This document shows, piece after piece, positions 49,057 to 58,031 of a DNA stretch of 64,000 nt. The stretch comes from Psychrosphaera haliotis (GTDB taxonomy: Bacteria > Pseudomonadota > Gammaproteobacteria > Enterobacterales > Alteromonadaceae). The translations under genes were made by a program, and so were the position numbers. Under the pieces are notes generated by a model. It was not told where the DNA came from and did no database searches. It saw only the letters and a list, made by a program, of their open reading frames with translations. Numbering within the stretch: the stretch's first letter is position 1; every line of letters starts with the position of its first letter. The stretch is from assembly GCF_009728465.1 (NCBI RefSeq), contig NZ_WOCD01000001.1, positions 682,001 through 746,000 on the forward strand, given 5' to 3'.

Positions 49057-49402
49057 AATTGTTCCTTAACGCTCTGATTTAGTTGGCAGTATATAGGATA
49101 GCCTTTACCAACCTTAATAACTGATAATAATAATATATAGCGAGCCGTTTTTATATATTTGAATGCCTCTGTGTAAACTATTCTCAGCCAATATCCATTT
49201 AATTGCATTCGCAGTTAGTATCGTCCCAATTTAAATTTTTAAAACCACCAGCTAGTACTTACATATGCTCACTTTCCTGTGTAAATTTAGTCAATGAAGT
49301 TGTGTTCTCAAACCACGACACCTTATGCTAATCGAAATAAAATTTACGTTTATCATAAAATTTAATTTGACTAACATAAAACAAGTCACTATTGTAAATA
49401 AC
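49057..49402. other. Divergent intergenic region, aldolase to HTH gene
   Basis: No gene seen. The right end carries a strong promoter for the HTH gene (49367-49395); the left end has a weak TATACT for the aldolase gene. The middle is AT-rich, with the short run GATAATAATAATATATAG near 49123. Confidence 0.5.
49367..49395 (+). promoter_or_regulatory. Promoter giving a leaderless mRNA for the HTH gene
   Basis: TTGACT, exactly 17 bases, TATTGT, then only seven bases to the ATG at 49403. Transcription would start on or next to the initiation codon, and no Shine-Dalgarno exists, so a leaderless transcript is predicted. Confidence 0.7.
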
Positions 49403-49624
49403 ATGAATATACGAATTAACTTAGACATAGAACTCGCGAAACAGAAAATGTCATTAACTGAATTGTCTCAACAAATCGGCATTTCAATGACTAATCTATC
49501 CTTGTTGAAAAACGGCAAGGTTAAAGCGATTCGATTTAGTACGCTAGAGGCTATATGCAAGGCATTAAGTTGTCAGCCCGGCGATATTTTGGTGTATGAA
49601 ATTAAAGAGAAAGATGGGAGTTAA
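49403..49624 (+). CDS. Small Cro/C1-type HTH regulator
   Basis: A 73-residue protein that is almost only a helix-turn-helix domain: LAKQKMSLTELSQQIGISMTN then LSLLKNGKVKAIRFSTLEAI and CQPGDILVYE. This is the YozG-like XRE group often found beside small membrane proteins of the DUF2975 kind. The ATG is set by the promoter position; upstream frame to 49325 would precede the promoter. It is followed after 60 bases by a membrane protein gene that may be its target or partner. Confidence 0.85.
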   Translation: MNIRINLDIELAKQKMSLTELSQQIGISMTNLSLLKNGKVKAIRFSTLEAICKALSCQPGDILVYEIKEKDGS

Positions 49625-49684
49625 TCTATTTTAAAAGTCGATTAACTAACTCTGACTTTACTTATTTTAAAACTGGAGATTTAA

Positions 49685-50302
49685 ATGAACAATCAATACA
49701 TAAAACCAGCGATAGCCACTTTGCTGCTCGCCATCGTATTCCCCATTTATTGGAGCAGTGCGTTTTACTCAGCAAGCTTTAATAATGATATTTTTGCATT
49801 TATAAAAGCCGATATGATGACACTTGGCTTCAGTGATTTGATGTTTGTGATCATGGGCGCACTTGAAGTTTACGTTTATTTGAGTTTAAGCAAAGCACTA
49901 AAAGTCCAACTTAACTCGCGCTTTGCTTCTATTTTGCTTATTGTAATGGCGATAGCCAGTGCCCTATTTCATGGAACGGTGATCTTTGATGTTGCTTTAG
50001 CGATGACAAGTGGTGCGTTACCAAACTCATCAACAGATAGCATAGTTGCAGTGGGTTTGTTTTTCGGCATTGCTGCACTAGTTTTATTAGCGTTTTCTAC
50101 CTTTATTTGCAGTATTGTAATACTAATCAACCACCAACAAATCAGCAGTATGTTGAAAGTCTTTTCTGTATTGCTTTTAGTGGTGAGCATTCTACAAGTA
50201 ACTGTGATTTTCTCTGTATTTAATTTACTGCTATTTCCATTCACCTTAGCCATGCTTGCGGTATACTTTGTGAAAGAACCAGACACATTGGAAATTGTTT
50301 AA
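49685..50302 (+). CDS. Hypothetical membrane protein
   Basis: A 205-residue inner-membrane protein with about five or six hydrophobic helices (near 9-28, 45-65, 82-105, 120-150, 158-190). No motif or named family recognised with confidence; the pairing with a small XRE regulator recalls DUF2975 cassettes but the sequence is not an obvious member. CTGGAG lies 8 bases before the ATG. The next gene starts 8 bases after its stop, so the two should be cotranscribed. Confidence 0.75.
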   Translation: MNNQYIKPAIATLLLAIVFPIYWSSAFYSASFNNDIFAFIKADMMTLGFSDLMFVIMGALEVYVYLSLSKALKVQLNSRFASILLIVMAIASALFHGTVIFDVALAMTSGALPNSSTDSIVAVGLFFGIAALVLLAFSTFICSIVILINHQQISSMLKVFSVLLLVVSILQVTVIFSVFNLLLFPFTLAMLAVYFVKEPDTLEIV

Positions 50303-50310
50303 ACCAATCT

Positions 50311-50796
50311 ATGAACATTGACAAATTAGCAGTATTTTCAGAATTATTTATTCAGTTAGAAAAGTCCTTTCTCGCAGCCTCCGATGCTGCAGAAGGGGCG
50401 CGTCAATTGGCAACTCACGAACAGAGTAAACCAGAAACTCAGTATGATACGGTTGGACTCGAAGCTTCATATTTAGCACATGGCCATTCACAACGTGCTG
50501 CAGACTTAGCCAATGCCATAGAGGATTGGAAAGTTTTACAACACAAAGTATTCAGTAATGAGTCTAGTATCGACGCAGGGGCTTTAGTTGAGCTCATTGA
50601 TTCAGATGAAATTTCAAAAATGTTTTTAATCGGCAATTATTCTGGTGGTTTAAAAATCGAGGTATCAGACGAAGTCGTTACCGTCATTACCTTATCGTCA
50701 CCCCTGGGCGGAGCCATGAAATCCAAACAAATAGGTGATGAGTTTCAACACCCAGTTGATGCCAAGCTTAGTTTGGAAATAACTCACCTAGTCTAG
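50311..50796 (+). CDS. Gre-like (GreA/GreB C-terminal domain) protein
   Basis: A 161-residue protein with a helical N-terminal half (ETQYDTVGLEASYLAHGHS) and a C-terminal segment VVTVITLSSPLGGAMKSKQIGDEF that resembles the FKBP-like C-terminal domain of GreA and GreB (SPLGxAxxGKxxGDE). Gre factors rescue backtracked RNA polymerase, but the N-terminal coiled coil tip with acidic residues is not evident, so this may be a Gre-like modulator rather than a cleavage factor. It follows the membrane protein by 8 bases. Confidence 0.7.
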   Translation: MNIDKLAVFSELFIQLEKSFLAASDAAEGARQLATHEQSKPETQYDTVGLEASYLAHGHSQRAADLANAIEDWKVLQHKVFSNESSIDAGALVELIDSDEISKMFLIGNYSGGLKIEVSDEVVTVITLSSPLGGAMKSKQIGDEFQHPVDAKLSLEITHLV

Positions 50797-50836
50797 CTTC
50801 AGGACACAACAGTAAACGGCATCGTTTAAAGTCAAA

Positions 50837-50866
50837 ACAAAAAACGGAGCACTAGGCTCCGCTTTT
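50837..50866 (-). terminator. Terminator after argS
   Basis: AACGGAGC-CTAGT-GCTCCGTT on the minus strand followed by TTTT; about 60 bases past the argS stop. It may also serve the convergent Gre-like gene poorly. Confidence 0.8.
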
Positions 50867-50925
50867 CAGAAAGTATATGACAAATCTAAACCCAAGGTTA
50901 GAGTTCAGGTTTAAACATTTTATAC

Positions 50926-52662
50926 TTACATTTTTTCCATTGTTTCAATGCCTAACAAGTCTAAACCTTGCTTCATTGTTTTAGATACCAACAAGCTTAG
51001 CGCTAAACGGCTTTGTTTTGTTTCTTCTGGCACACCATCTTTTAAGATTGGGCACGCTTCGTAGAATGTCATGAACAAGCTAGCTAACTCATAAAGGTAA
51101 GTACATAACACATGAGGCGTTAAGTTTTGGCTAACCGCATTCATTACTTCAACAAACTGCAATAGCTTCATTGCTAACGCTTTTTCTTGAGCTTCTGCAA
51201 TAACAACATTGGCAGAAAAATCTTCAGTATTAATTCCTGCTTTGCGGAAAATACTTTGAATACGCGCAAATGCATATTGCAAATAAGGAGCCGTATCGCC
51301 TTCAAAGCTCAACATGGTATCCCAGTCAAAAATGTAATCCGTTGTACGATTTTTGCTTAAGTCTGCATATTTAATAGCACCAATACCGACTTTACGAGCA
51401 ATCTCATTTTGCTCATCTGCAGATAGATCACTATTTCGTTCTGCTAATAATTTGCCTGCGCGCTCAACGGCTTCATCTAATAAATCAGCTAGTTTTACCG
51501 TACCGCCAGTACGAGTTTTAAATGGTTTGCCGTCTTTACCTAACATCATGCCAAATGGGCCATGCTCATAGGTCGTTTCTTCACGTAACAATCCACCTTT
51601 ACGGCCAACTATTTCAGCTTGCTTAAAGTGGTAAGCTTGACGAGCATCGGTAAAGATAATGATTCTGTCCGCATCTAATTCAAATGAGCGATACTTCATT
51701 GCCGCTAAATCAGTGGTTGAATACAAGAAACCACCGCCTGACTTTTCAACGATAAATACTGATGGCTCACCGTCTTTATTCGCTAACTCTTCAATGAATA
51801 CAACTTGCGCACCTTGGTCTTCAACCACAATGCCTTGCTCTTTTAAGTCAGCAACCACACCTGGTAACATTGGGTTATAAGCACTTTCGCCCATAATGTC
51901 ATCGTTAGTTAGCTTAACGTTCAGCTTCTCGTATACTTCTTCTGAGTGTTGAATAGACACTTCGATAAACTGCTGCCACAGAGCTTTACACTCAGCGTCA
52001 CCGCCTTGAAGCTTAACAACATACTCACGAGCTCGGTCAGCAAACCCTTGTTCGTCATCAAAACGAATTTTTGCTTCGCGGTAAAAGTCTTCTAAGTCTG
52101 ACAGTGCCGTTGTTGCAACTTCAGATGCTTGCAGCTTGTCTTGTAAATGCGCGATCAACATTCCGAACTGTGTTCCCCAATCACCCATGTGGTTTTGGCG
52201 AATCACATCGTGACCTAAGAACTCAATAACGCGTGCAACGGCATCACCTATAATCGTTGAACGAAGGTGACCAACGTGCATTTCTTTGGCTAGGTTTGGT
52301 GAAGACAAATCAACAACAACTTTTTTAGCCAACTCTTTTTCGATGGCTAAACGAGGATCTGCCAGTGCTGTTTCAACCTGTGCGGCTAACCACTCAGGAC
52401 GAAGCTTTACATTGATAAAACCAGGACCAGCAATTTCTAAGCTATCAGCCATATCATCTAGGTTTACTTGCTCAACAATAGTCTCTGCAATATCACGAGG
52501 CTTTTGTTTTAAAATTTTCGCCAGTGCCATAGCACCGTTAAATTGATATTCACCAAATTCAGGTCGAGTACTGCGAGCCAATGGTGCTGGTGCGCCTTCT
52601 GCGCCTTCAATGTTGCTTAATGCTTGTTTAAATCTGTCTTGAACTAATTGAAATACATTCAT
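50926..52662 (-). CDS. argS: Arginyl-tRNA synthetase
   Basis: Charges tRNA-Arg. The 578-residue class I synthetase begins with the Add-1 tRNA-binding domain, has the HIGH box as HVGH in SPNLAKEMHVGHLRS near 120-135, and the degenerate KMSKS region around LGKDGKPFKTRTGGTVKL near 372. The anticodon-binding DALR domain closes the protein (SRLALSLLVSKTMKQGLDLLGIETMEKM in part). Length is normal. It starts 16 bases after prfC stops. Confidence 0.97.
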   Translation of the reverse strand: MNVFQLVQDRFKQALSNIEGAEGAPAPLARSTRPEFGEYQFNGAMALAKILKQKPRDIAETIVEQVNLDDMADSLEIAGPGFINVKLRPEWLAAQVETALADPRLAIEKELAKKVVVDLSSPNLAKEMHVGHLRSTIIGDAVARVIEFLGHDVIRQNHMGDWGTQFGMLIAHLQDKLQASEVATTALSDLEDFYREAKIRFDDEQGFADRAREYVVKLQGGDAECKALWQQFIEVSIQHSEEVYEKLNVKLTNDDIMGESAYNPMLPGVVADLKEQGIVVEDQGAQVVFIEELANKDGEPSVFIVEKSGGGFLYSTTDLAAMKYRSFELDADRIIIFTDARQAYHFKQAEIVGRKGGLLREETTYEHGPFGMMLGKDGKPFKTRTGGTVKLADLLDEAVERAGKLLAERNSDLSADEQNEIARKVGIGAIKYADLSKNRTTDYIFDWDTMLSFEGDTAPYLQYAFARIQSIFRKAGINTEDFSANVVIAEAQEKALAMKLLQFVEVMNAVSQNLTPHVLCTYLYELASLFMTFYEACPILKDGVPEETKQSRLALSLLVSKTMKQGLDLLGIETMEKM

Positions 52663-52678
52663 TTTCTTTAGTGCCTAA

Positions 52679-54262
52679 TTAGTGTTCACGAGTTTCTAAG
52701 AAACGTACATCTGGGTAACGTTCCATCGATAAGTTTAAGTTCACTCTTGTCGGCGCAATGTACGCCAAGCTGTCACCACCATCTAACGCTAAGTTAGTAG
52801 CACATTTACGGCGGAACTCATCTAGTTTTTTGTCATCGTCGCACTCTACCCAACGAGCAGTTGCCACGTTTACATTTTCATAAATTGCTTCAACGTTGTA
52901 TTCCGATTTTAATCGTTGAACAACAACATCAAACTGAAGTACACCAACCGCGCCTACAATCAAATCGTTGTTTTCAAGCGGACGGAATACCTGTACAGCA
53001 CCTTCTTCTGATAATTGAATAAGGCCTTTTAATAACTGCTTTTGCTTCAGTGGATCTTTAAGACGGATACGACGGAATAATTCTGGTGCGAAGTTTGGAA
53101 TACCACTAAATTTAAAGTCTTCACCATGTGTAAAGGTGTCACCAATCTTAATAGTGCCGTGGTTATGCAAACCAATGATGTCGCCCGGCCATGCTTCTTC
53201 AACTTGGGCACGGTCACCCGCAACAAAAGTTAACGCATCTGAAATTCGAACGTCTTTTCCTAAACGAACGTGTTTCATTTTCATGCCTTTTTCATATTTA
53301 CCAGAAACGATACGCATGAAGGCAACACGGTCACGGTGTTTAGGATCCATGTTTGCTTGTATTTTGAATACAAAACCACTGAAGTTTGACTCTTCTGCTG
53401 ATACAGAACGTTCGTTAGTTTCACGAGGCATTGGCGTTGGCGCCCATTCAGTTAAACCATCTAGCATGTGGTCGACACCAAAGTTACCTAAAGCGGTACC
53501 AAAAAATACTGGTGTTAATTCGCCTGCTAAAAACAACTCTCTATCAAATTCATGTGACGCACCAACCACTAGCTCTAGTTCTTCACGTAATTGTTCTGCA
53601 AGGTCTTCACCTACTGCGGCATCTATCTCAGGGTTATCAACACCTTTAATCGTACGAACTTCTTGGATTGTGTGGCCTTGGCCTGTGGCATATAAAATAA
53701 CTTCGTCACGAAGAATATGATAAACACCTTTGAACAATTTACCGCAACCGATTGGCCAAGTGATTGGTGAACATGCAATTTTTAGTTCCGATTCAACTTC
53801 ATCCATAACTTCCATTGGATCACGAATGTCACGGTCCAATTTATTCATGAACGTTATGATTGGTGTATCACGAAGGCGAGTAACCTCCATTAACTTACGA
53901 GTTCTATCTTCTACACCCTTCGCGGTATCAATAACCATTAGGCAGGAATCAACTGCAGTTAATGTACGGTAAGTATCTTCAGAGAAGTCTTCGTGTCCTG
54001 GAGTATCGAGTAAATTGACCAAACATTCGTTATATGGGAATTGCATAACAGACGTAGTAATTGAAATACCACGATCTTTTTCCATCTCCATCCAGTCAGA
54101 TTTTGCATGCTGGTTTGAACCACGACCTTTAACAGTACCTGCTGTTTGAAGGTGTTGTCCGAACAACAATACCTTTTCGGTGATAGTTGTTTTACCGGCA
54201 TCCGGGTGCGAGATGATCGCGAATGTGCGTCGAATGTCGACTTGCTGTTGTTGCGCAGACAT
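52679..54262 (-). CDS. prfC: Peptide chain release factor RF3
   Basis: GTPase that recycles RF1/RF2 from the ribosome after termination. In 527 residues the G1 loop SHPDAGKTT is at 18-26, G2 GISITTSV, G3 DTPGHEDF near 93, G4 NKLD near 147; domains II and III follow with [15 protein letters not shown]. Length matches. A TATAAT on the minus strand at 54318-54323 precedes the start. Near rimI-holD, as in Escherichia coli, though the spermidine-synthase-like gene lies between. Confidence 0.97.
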   Translation of the reverse strand: MSAQQQQVDIRRTFAIISHPDAGKTTITEKVLLFGQHLQTAGTVKGRGSNQHAKSDWMEMEKDRGISITTSVMQFPYNECLVNLLDTPGHEDFSEDTYRTLTAVDSCLMVIDTAKGVEDRTRKLMEVTRLRDTPIITFMNKLDRDIRDPMEVMDEVESELKIACSPITWPIGCGKLFKGVYHILRDEVILYATGQGHTIQEVRTIKGVDNPEIDAAVGEDLAEQLREELELVVGASHEFDRELFLAGELTPVFFGTALGNFGVDHMLDGLTEWAPTPMPRETNERSVSAEESNFSGFVFKIQANMDPKHRDRVAFMRIVSGKYEKGMKMKHVRLGKDVRISDALTFVAGDRAQVEEAWPGDIIGLHNHGTIKIGDTFTHGEDFKFSGIPNFAPELFRRIRLKDPLKQKQLLKGLIQLSEEGAVQVFRPLENNDLIVGAVGVLQFDVVVQRLKSEYNVEAIYENVNVATARWVECDDDKKLDEFRRKCATNLALDGGDSLAYIAPTRVNLNLSMERYPDVRFLETREH

Positions 54263-54317
54263 GCAAATTACCTGTATTAAATATGAATTGAAAAAGAGAA
54301 TAAAATTTTAGCCGCGT

Positions 54318-54323
54318 ATTATA
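54318..54323 (-). promoter_or_regulatory. Candidate -10 box for prfC
   Basis: A perfect TATAAT 56 bases upstream of the prfC ATG, with a weak CTTACT at 17 bases upstream. Confidence 0.45.
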
Positions 54324-54437
54324 GCCGAATTAGGATTAAAAGTAAGGCGCTGATTCACCTTAAACTGCGTTTTTTCTGCCACTATTTTAACCTTAGCTAA
54401 AAGCCGTGTATCATGCCTGTTTTCGGCTATCACACGA

Positions 54438-56570
54438 GTGAACAACAACTTGAAAGCGTCTTTTGTTTTAACCATTTTTCTCAGTTCATTTTTACTTTTC
54501 TCAATTCAACCTATTTACGCAAAACTGATATTGCCGAACTTAGGTGGTGGCAGTGCCGTTTGGACCGCGTGTTTATTGTTTTTTCAAACAATGTTACTGG
54601 CTGGTTACCTTTACTCATTTATTTTAAGTAAGTTAAAAAACACTAGCTTTCAAGCCAAGTTTCATGCGGTGATAGTTTTGATTGCCGCCACCTTAATGCC
54701 CGTTTCCAATGATTGGTCTAACGCCATATTTGTTGACGTTCAATCGCCATTTTGGGACGTATTTAAACTGTTGTTTTACACTATTGGCGTGCCGTATTTT
54801 GTATTATCAACAACGGCCCCTTTGATTCAGCATTGGTTAGGGCAAACTTCATTAAAGTCTAAAGCTTATCGCTTATATTCAGTTTCTAACATTGCCGCGC
54901 TGCTCGCCTTATTTAGTTACCCATTCATTATTGAGCACCAGCTGACACTCAACAATCAAACCTTTTACTGGTCTGGTGTTTACTTGCTTTTTTCCGCGAC
55001 GATTGGTTTAAGTATATATACCGCGTTAAAGCTGGCACCGGAGCGTTTACCGGAGCAGACAGAAGCACATTCCATTGAGGCGACGCCAAGCTTTTTGAAA
55101 ATGCTTAGCTGGTTTCTGCTGTCCGCTGCCGGCGTTGTATTGCTGATTGCTACCACCAGCAAAATGACACAAAACATTCCACCTATTCCTTTTTTATGGA
55201 TCACACCACTTGCGGTTTACCTCGTGACGTTTATTTTAACCTTCCATAATGAAAGACTTTACGCCCGCTGGTATTGGCTGGCGGCGTTTATAGTTAGCTC
55301 CGTTATTGCATTGCTGCTGTTTTATATAGGCACACATTTCAGTGCTATTTCACAAATATCACTTTATTTATTAACCATGTTTATTGCCACCATGGTTTGT
55401 CATGGCGAATTGGTGAAAACAAAACCCGATACTCAGCACCTTACTCTGTTTTATTTATTACTAGCCGCAGGCGGCGCAGCAGGAAGTTTGTTCGCTTCCT
55501 TTTTTGCTACTCAATTTTTCACGCAAAACTATGAATACATTATTGGCTTTATGGCGATTTACGCTTTGTTGCCCCTGTCTATTTTTAGCCATAATAAAAC
55601 ACTGAAAAGATCAGAGACTGATATTGATGCAGCCTCGTTCAACGCCAAACCAGACAATAAGCTGACATTCACTAGTCTTGCTGGGTTTGTCGTTTTTGGT
55701 TTCTTTTTCAACTTTTTAAACGCTCAATTTAATCAGTTTAATGTTTATGAAAGTCGCAACTTTTACGGCTCACTCGCAGTTAAAGATTTACTGAATATCT
55801 CACCGCCAGAACGTCGACTGGTTGATGGTTATACCGCACATGGCGCTCAACGCCTGCCTGCCATAAATGACTCGTCGAGCTCTGCTGAAAAAGTTGATTT
55901 AGAACCTCTTAGTTACTACCGTCCGGCATCGGGTATTGGTCTCACTTTGCAAATGCCTACACAGCAAGCGTCACGAAAAGTAGGACTTATTGGTTTAGGT
56001 GTTGGTGCATTAGCCTATTACGGTCAGTCCAATGATAATTATGTATTTTATGAGTTAAATCCCGACGTGGCTTTTGTGGCCAATACCTATTTTGATTATC
56101 TAAAGCGTTCGCGCGCTCAGGTAGATATTAAATTAGGTGATGCTAGAGTCATGTTGGAACAAGAGATGAATAATGAGGGTAGCCAGCAGTTTGATCTGTT
56201 GGTGGTTGATGCCTTTTCGAGTGATGCCATTCCGGTTCACTTGCTTACTGAGGAAGCAATAAACCTTTACCAACATCATCTTAAACAAAATGGCTTAATG
56301 GCATTCCATATTTCAAATAGCTATTTAAACCTAAAACCTGTGATGCGAAGTATTGCTAAGCAATTAAAAATGACGGCGGTTTATTTTAAAGCCGAGTCTG
56401 AAGATGCAAACATTCACACAACTGAGTGGGTAGTATTTACTAATAATAAGAAGTACTTGGCTCAACCAACGGTAAAGTCATTAGGCTCAGGTATTTTAAT
56501 GGCTGACGGAGCAACCGTTAATTGGACCGACGATTACTCAAGCTTGTTGTCGGTATTAAAGCTTAACTAG
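54438..56570 (+). CDS. Membrane-fused spermidine synthase-like protein
   Basis: A 710-residue protein. The N-terminal 430 residues form about ten transmembrane helices (first in FVLTIFLSSFLLFSIQPIYAK), and the C-terminal domain (about 440-700) is a spermidine synthase/SAM fold with LIGLGVGALAYYG, a YELNPDV acidic loop and LLVVDAFSSDAIPVHLLTEEA. The DAFSSDAIP string aligns with the aminopropyl-transfer Asp motif. Fused membrane SpeE-like proteins are widespread, but what they transfer is unknown. An overlapping frame at 54413 is a shadow. Confidence 0.88.
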   Translation: MNNNLKASFVLTIFLSSFLLFSIQPIYAKLILPNLGGGSAVWTACLLFFQTMLLAGYLYSFILSKLKNTSFQAKFHAVIVLIAATLMPVSNDWSNAIFVDVQSPFWDVFKLLFYTIGVPYFVLSTTAPLIQHWLGQTSLKSKAYRLYSVSNIAALLALFSYPFIIEHQLTLNNQTFYWSGVYLLFSATIGLSIYTALKLAPERLPEQTEAHSIEATPSFLKMLSWFLLSAAGVVLLIATTSKMTQNIPPIPFLWITPLAVYLVTFILTFHNERLYARWYWLAAFIVSSVIALLLFYIGTHFSAISQISLYLLTMFIATMVCHGELVKTKPDTQHLTLFYLLLAAGGAAGSLFASFFATQFFTQNYEYIIGFMAIYALLPLSIFSHNKTLKRSETDIDAASFNAKPDNKLTFTSLAGFVVFGFFFNFLNAQFNQFNVYESRNFYGSLAVKDLLNISPPERRLVDGYTAHGAQRLPAINDSSSSAEKVDLEPLSYYRPASGIGLTLQMPTQQASRKVGLIGLGVGALAYYGQSNDNYVFYELNPDVAFVANTYFDYLKRSRAQVDIKLGDARVMLEQEMNNEGSQQFDLLVVDAFSSDAIPVHLLTEEAINLYQHHLKQNGLMAFHISNSYLNLKPVMRSIAKQLKMTAVYFKAESEDANIHTTEWVVFTNNKKYLAQPTVKSLGSGILMADGATVNWTDDYSSLLSVLKLN

Positions 56571-56585
56571 AGTTTGTGCTGCTTG

Positions 56586-57047
56586 CTACAGTGCTTTTTT
56601 CATAGACAGTGCGTGTTCTTTTTCAACGCTGTTAGGCACTGAGTAGTAATTTTTTCTGACGCTCTGTATTACAAAGCCAAATGACTCATAAAGAGCAACC
56701 GCAGCTTGGTTGCTCTCTCTCACTTCTAACCAAATTTCTTCTGCCTGTATGCTTTCACTATACGTAAACAAATCATTCATTAACGCTTTGCTTAAGCCTT
56801 TACCTTGGTGATCTTTGGCAATACATATGTTTTCCAAAGACACTTCGCCAGCAACATGGTCTGAAAAATAATATCCGATAAGTTGATATTGTTTTTTCTC
56901 TATTTTAAACAAGCCCATATTATGACTACGCGGGCCAAAACTAGAAGAAACAATACGCTCACTCCAAGGTGCTAAGTGCGCAGTGTTTTCAATTTCCATA
57001 ATTTCGGAGATATGAGAATGGTTTAATGGTTCTATTCTTGTTTTCAT
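56586..57047 (-). CDS. rimI: Ribosomal protein S18-alanine N-acetyltransferase
   Basis: GNAT enzyme that acetylates the N-terminus of S18. The 153-residue protein has the acetyl-CoA loop IAKDHQGKGLSKALM near 81-95 and LEVRESNQAAVALYESFGF near 111-129, both standard for RimI. It follows holD on the same strand with a 55-base gap, matching the holD-rimI pair of Escherichia coli. No unusual features. Confidence 0.93.
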   Translation of the reverse strand: MKTRIEPLNHSHISEIMEIENTAHLAPWSERIVSSSFGPRSHNMGLFKIEKKQYQLIGYYFSDHVAGEVSLENICIAKDHQGKGLSKALMNDLFTYSESIQAEEIWLEVRESNQAAVALYESFGFVIQSVRKNYYSVPNSVEKEHALSMKKAL

Positions 57048-57102
57048 GAGCTGGCTTTTATTAGCTTAAATTCATCGGCTAGTGTTTGTTTTTAGTTTTT
57101 TA

Positions 57103-57432
57103 TTACTGGCTAACCAAAGGTGCCAACGTTGACCAAACCTGCTGTTTTTGAGCGCTTGATAAATCACTTATCGGTGCTGTTATTAATTGTGTTTTAGTAG
57201 CGATAACACGGGTAGATTTACCTTCAATCAACCACGAAAAGCTTTCGGTAAGCTGAACCTTTTGGCCCACCACTTTCATTTGAGGAAAGAGAACCAACAA
57301 GTCTTTTTCAAATGATGGCTCTAGCACCATATCTTTAGTCAACGATTCTTCTGGTGATGCATCGAGAGAGCCAGCTTGCAGAAATTTAATGCCAAGCTTT
57401 TTCATGCATTCTATTTGATGAGGTGTGTACAC
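57103..57432 (-). CDS. holD: DNA polymerase III psi subunit
   Basis: Psi links the clamp-loader complex to chi and SSB. The 109-residue protein shows the N-terminal CMKKLGIKFLQ region that contacts the loader and the C-terminal PISDLSSAQKQQVWSTL motif that matches the family LRANPxARxxLW. It is shorter than Escherichia coli psi (137). The start is GTG 57432 with no clear Shine-Dalgarno, so the exact start is uncertain. Adjacent to rimI as in enterics. Confidence 0.8.
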   Translation of the reverse strand: MYTPHQIECMKKLGIKFLQAGSLDASPEESLTKDMVLEPSFEKDLLVLFPQMKVVGQKVQLTESFSWLIEGKSTRVIATKTQLITAPISDLSSAQKQQVWSTLAPLVSQ

Positions 57433-57571
57433 AGTTGAACCAAAATTAAGAAGTAAAAATTAATGATATCTAAATTTACGGAGTTGAGCCATTAGAGATT
57501 TAATTAACTAAATTAACTGTCCATGTTAGCAAAGCACTTAAATGAAGCGTTTGAGCTCGTGAATTTTAGGC

Positions 57572-57604
57572 ACAAAAAAACCGCAACTAAGCGGTTTAAT
57601 TTCT
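57572..57604 (-). terminator. Terminator in repeat unit 1
   Basis: AAACCGC-TTAGTT-GCGGTTT followed by seven T on the minus strand. Confidence 0.8.
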
Positions 57605-57610
57605 TTGACT

Positions 57611-57679
57611 TGGCAGGGGCGGAGGGACTCGAACCCCCAGCCATCGCGTCTTTTATGAAGAGTGGAGACCGCTGTTCTA
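57611..57679 (-). pseudogene. Degenerate tRNA-Trp copy (outer)
   Basis: On the minus strand the sequence matches tRNA-Trp from AGAACAGCGGTCTCCA, then has a 16-17-base insertion replacing AAACC after the anticodon, then resumes with GATGGCTGGGGG through the CCA end. The 5' acceptor strand and D arm are missing, replaced by unrelated sequence, so it cannot fold as a tRNA. Confidence 0.8.
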
Positions 57680-57735
57680 AAATCATGCAGCTAACTGGCT
57701 AATTCGATGCTACATAAACATCCTAAACTCCAGGC

Positions 57736-57768
57736 ACAAAAAAACCGCAACTAAGCGGTTTAATTTCT
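57736..57768 (-). terminator. Terminator in repeat unit 2
   Basis: Identical hairpin to that in unit 1, downstream of the inner degenerate tRNA copy. Confidence 0.8.
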
Positions 57769-57774
57769 TTGACT

Positions 57775-57843
57775 TGGCAGGGGCGGAGGGACTCGAACCC
57801 TCAGCCATCGCGTCTTTTATGAAGAGTGGAGACCGCTGTTCTA
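57775..57843 (-). pseudogene. Degenerate tRNA-Trp copy (inner)
   Basis: Same structure as the outer copy, 164 bases closer to the intact gene. One base differs in the T arm (GAGGG instead of GGGGG opposite CCCTC), turning a G-U pair into A-U. Confidence 0.8.
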
Positions 57844-57899
57844 AAATCATGCAGCTAACTGGCTAATTCGATGCTACATAAACATCCTAAACTTCAGGC

Positions 57900-57932
57900 A
57901 CAAAAAAACCGCAACTAAGCGGTTTAATTTCT
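57900..57932 (-). terminator. Terminator of the intact tRNA-Trp
   Basis: Same hairpin again, beginning 7 bases after the CCA end of the tRNA gene. Confidence 0.88.
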
Positions 57933-57938
57933 TTGACT

Positions 57939-58015
57939 TGGCAGGGGCGGAGGGACTCGAACCCCCAGCCATCGGTTTTGGAGACCGCTGTTCTACCAAT
58001 TGGAACTACGCCCCT
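57939..58015 (-). tRNA. tRNA-Trp (CCA)
   Basis: A full cloverleaf from AGGGGCGTAGTTCC to the encoded CCA, 77 nt. Acceptor AGGGGCG pairs with CGCCCCT, the D stem is GTTC/GAAC, the anticodon loop is CTCCAAA (anticodon CCA) and the T arm GGGGG-TTCGAGT-CCCTC contains one G-U pair. One base longer in the D loop than Escherichia coli tRNA-Trp. It has its own promoter and terminator and is the only intact copy of the three. Confidence 0.96.
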
Positions 58016-58031
58016 GCATCAAAGTCCGGCA

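Larger units (their letters stand above)
57568..57938. repeat. 164-bp tandem repeat carrying degenerate tRNA-Trp 3' halves
   Basis: Units at 57568-57731 and 57732-57895, plus a third that begins at 57896 and merges into the intact tRNA-Trp. CCA positions 57611, 57775 and 57939 are exactly 164 bases apart. Units 1 and 2 are almost identical; visible differences are few (for example 57638-57640 against 57800-57803, and the base before CAGGCAC). Each unit holds a terminator, a tRNA 3' half with a 16-base insertion and about 50 bases unrelated to tRNA. Confidence 0.9.

Noticed and set aside
49325..49402. Upstream extension of the HTH gene from ATG 49325
   Set aside because: It spans the promoter TTGACT-17-TATTGT and encodes residues unlike the family.
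53136..53720. 194-codon open frame opposite prfC
   Set aside because: Antisense to a fully conserved RF3 coding region, with no ribosome site or family resemblance.
57568..58015. CRISPR-like array or integron attC sites
   Set aside because: Only three units, 164-bp period with no unique spacers, no cas or integrase genes; units derive from tRNA-Trp.
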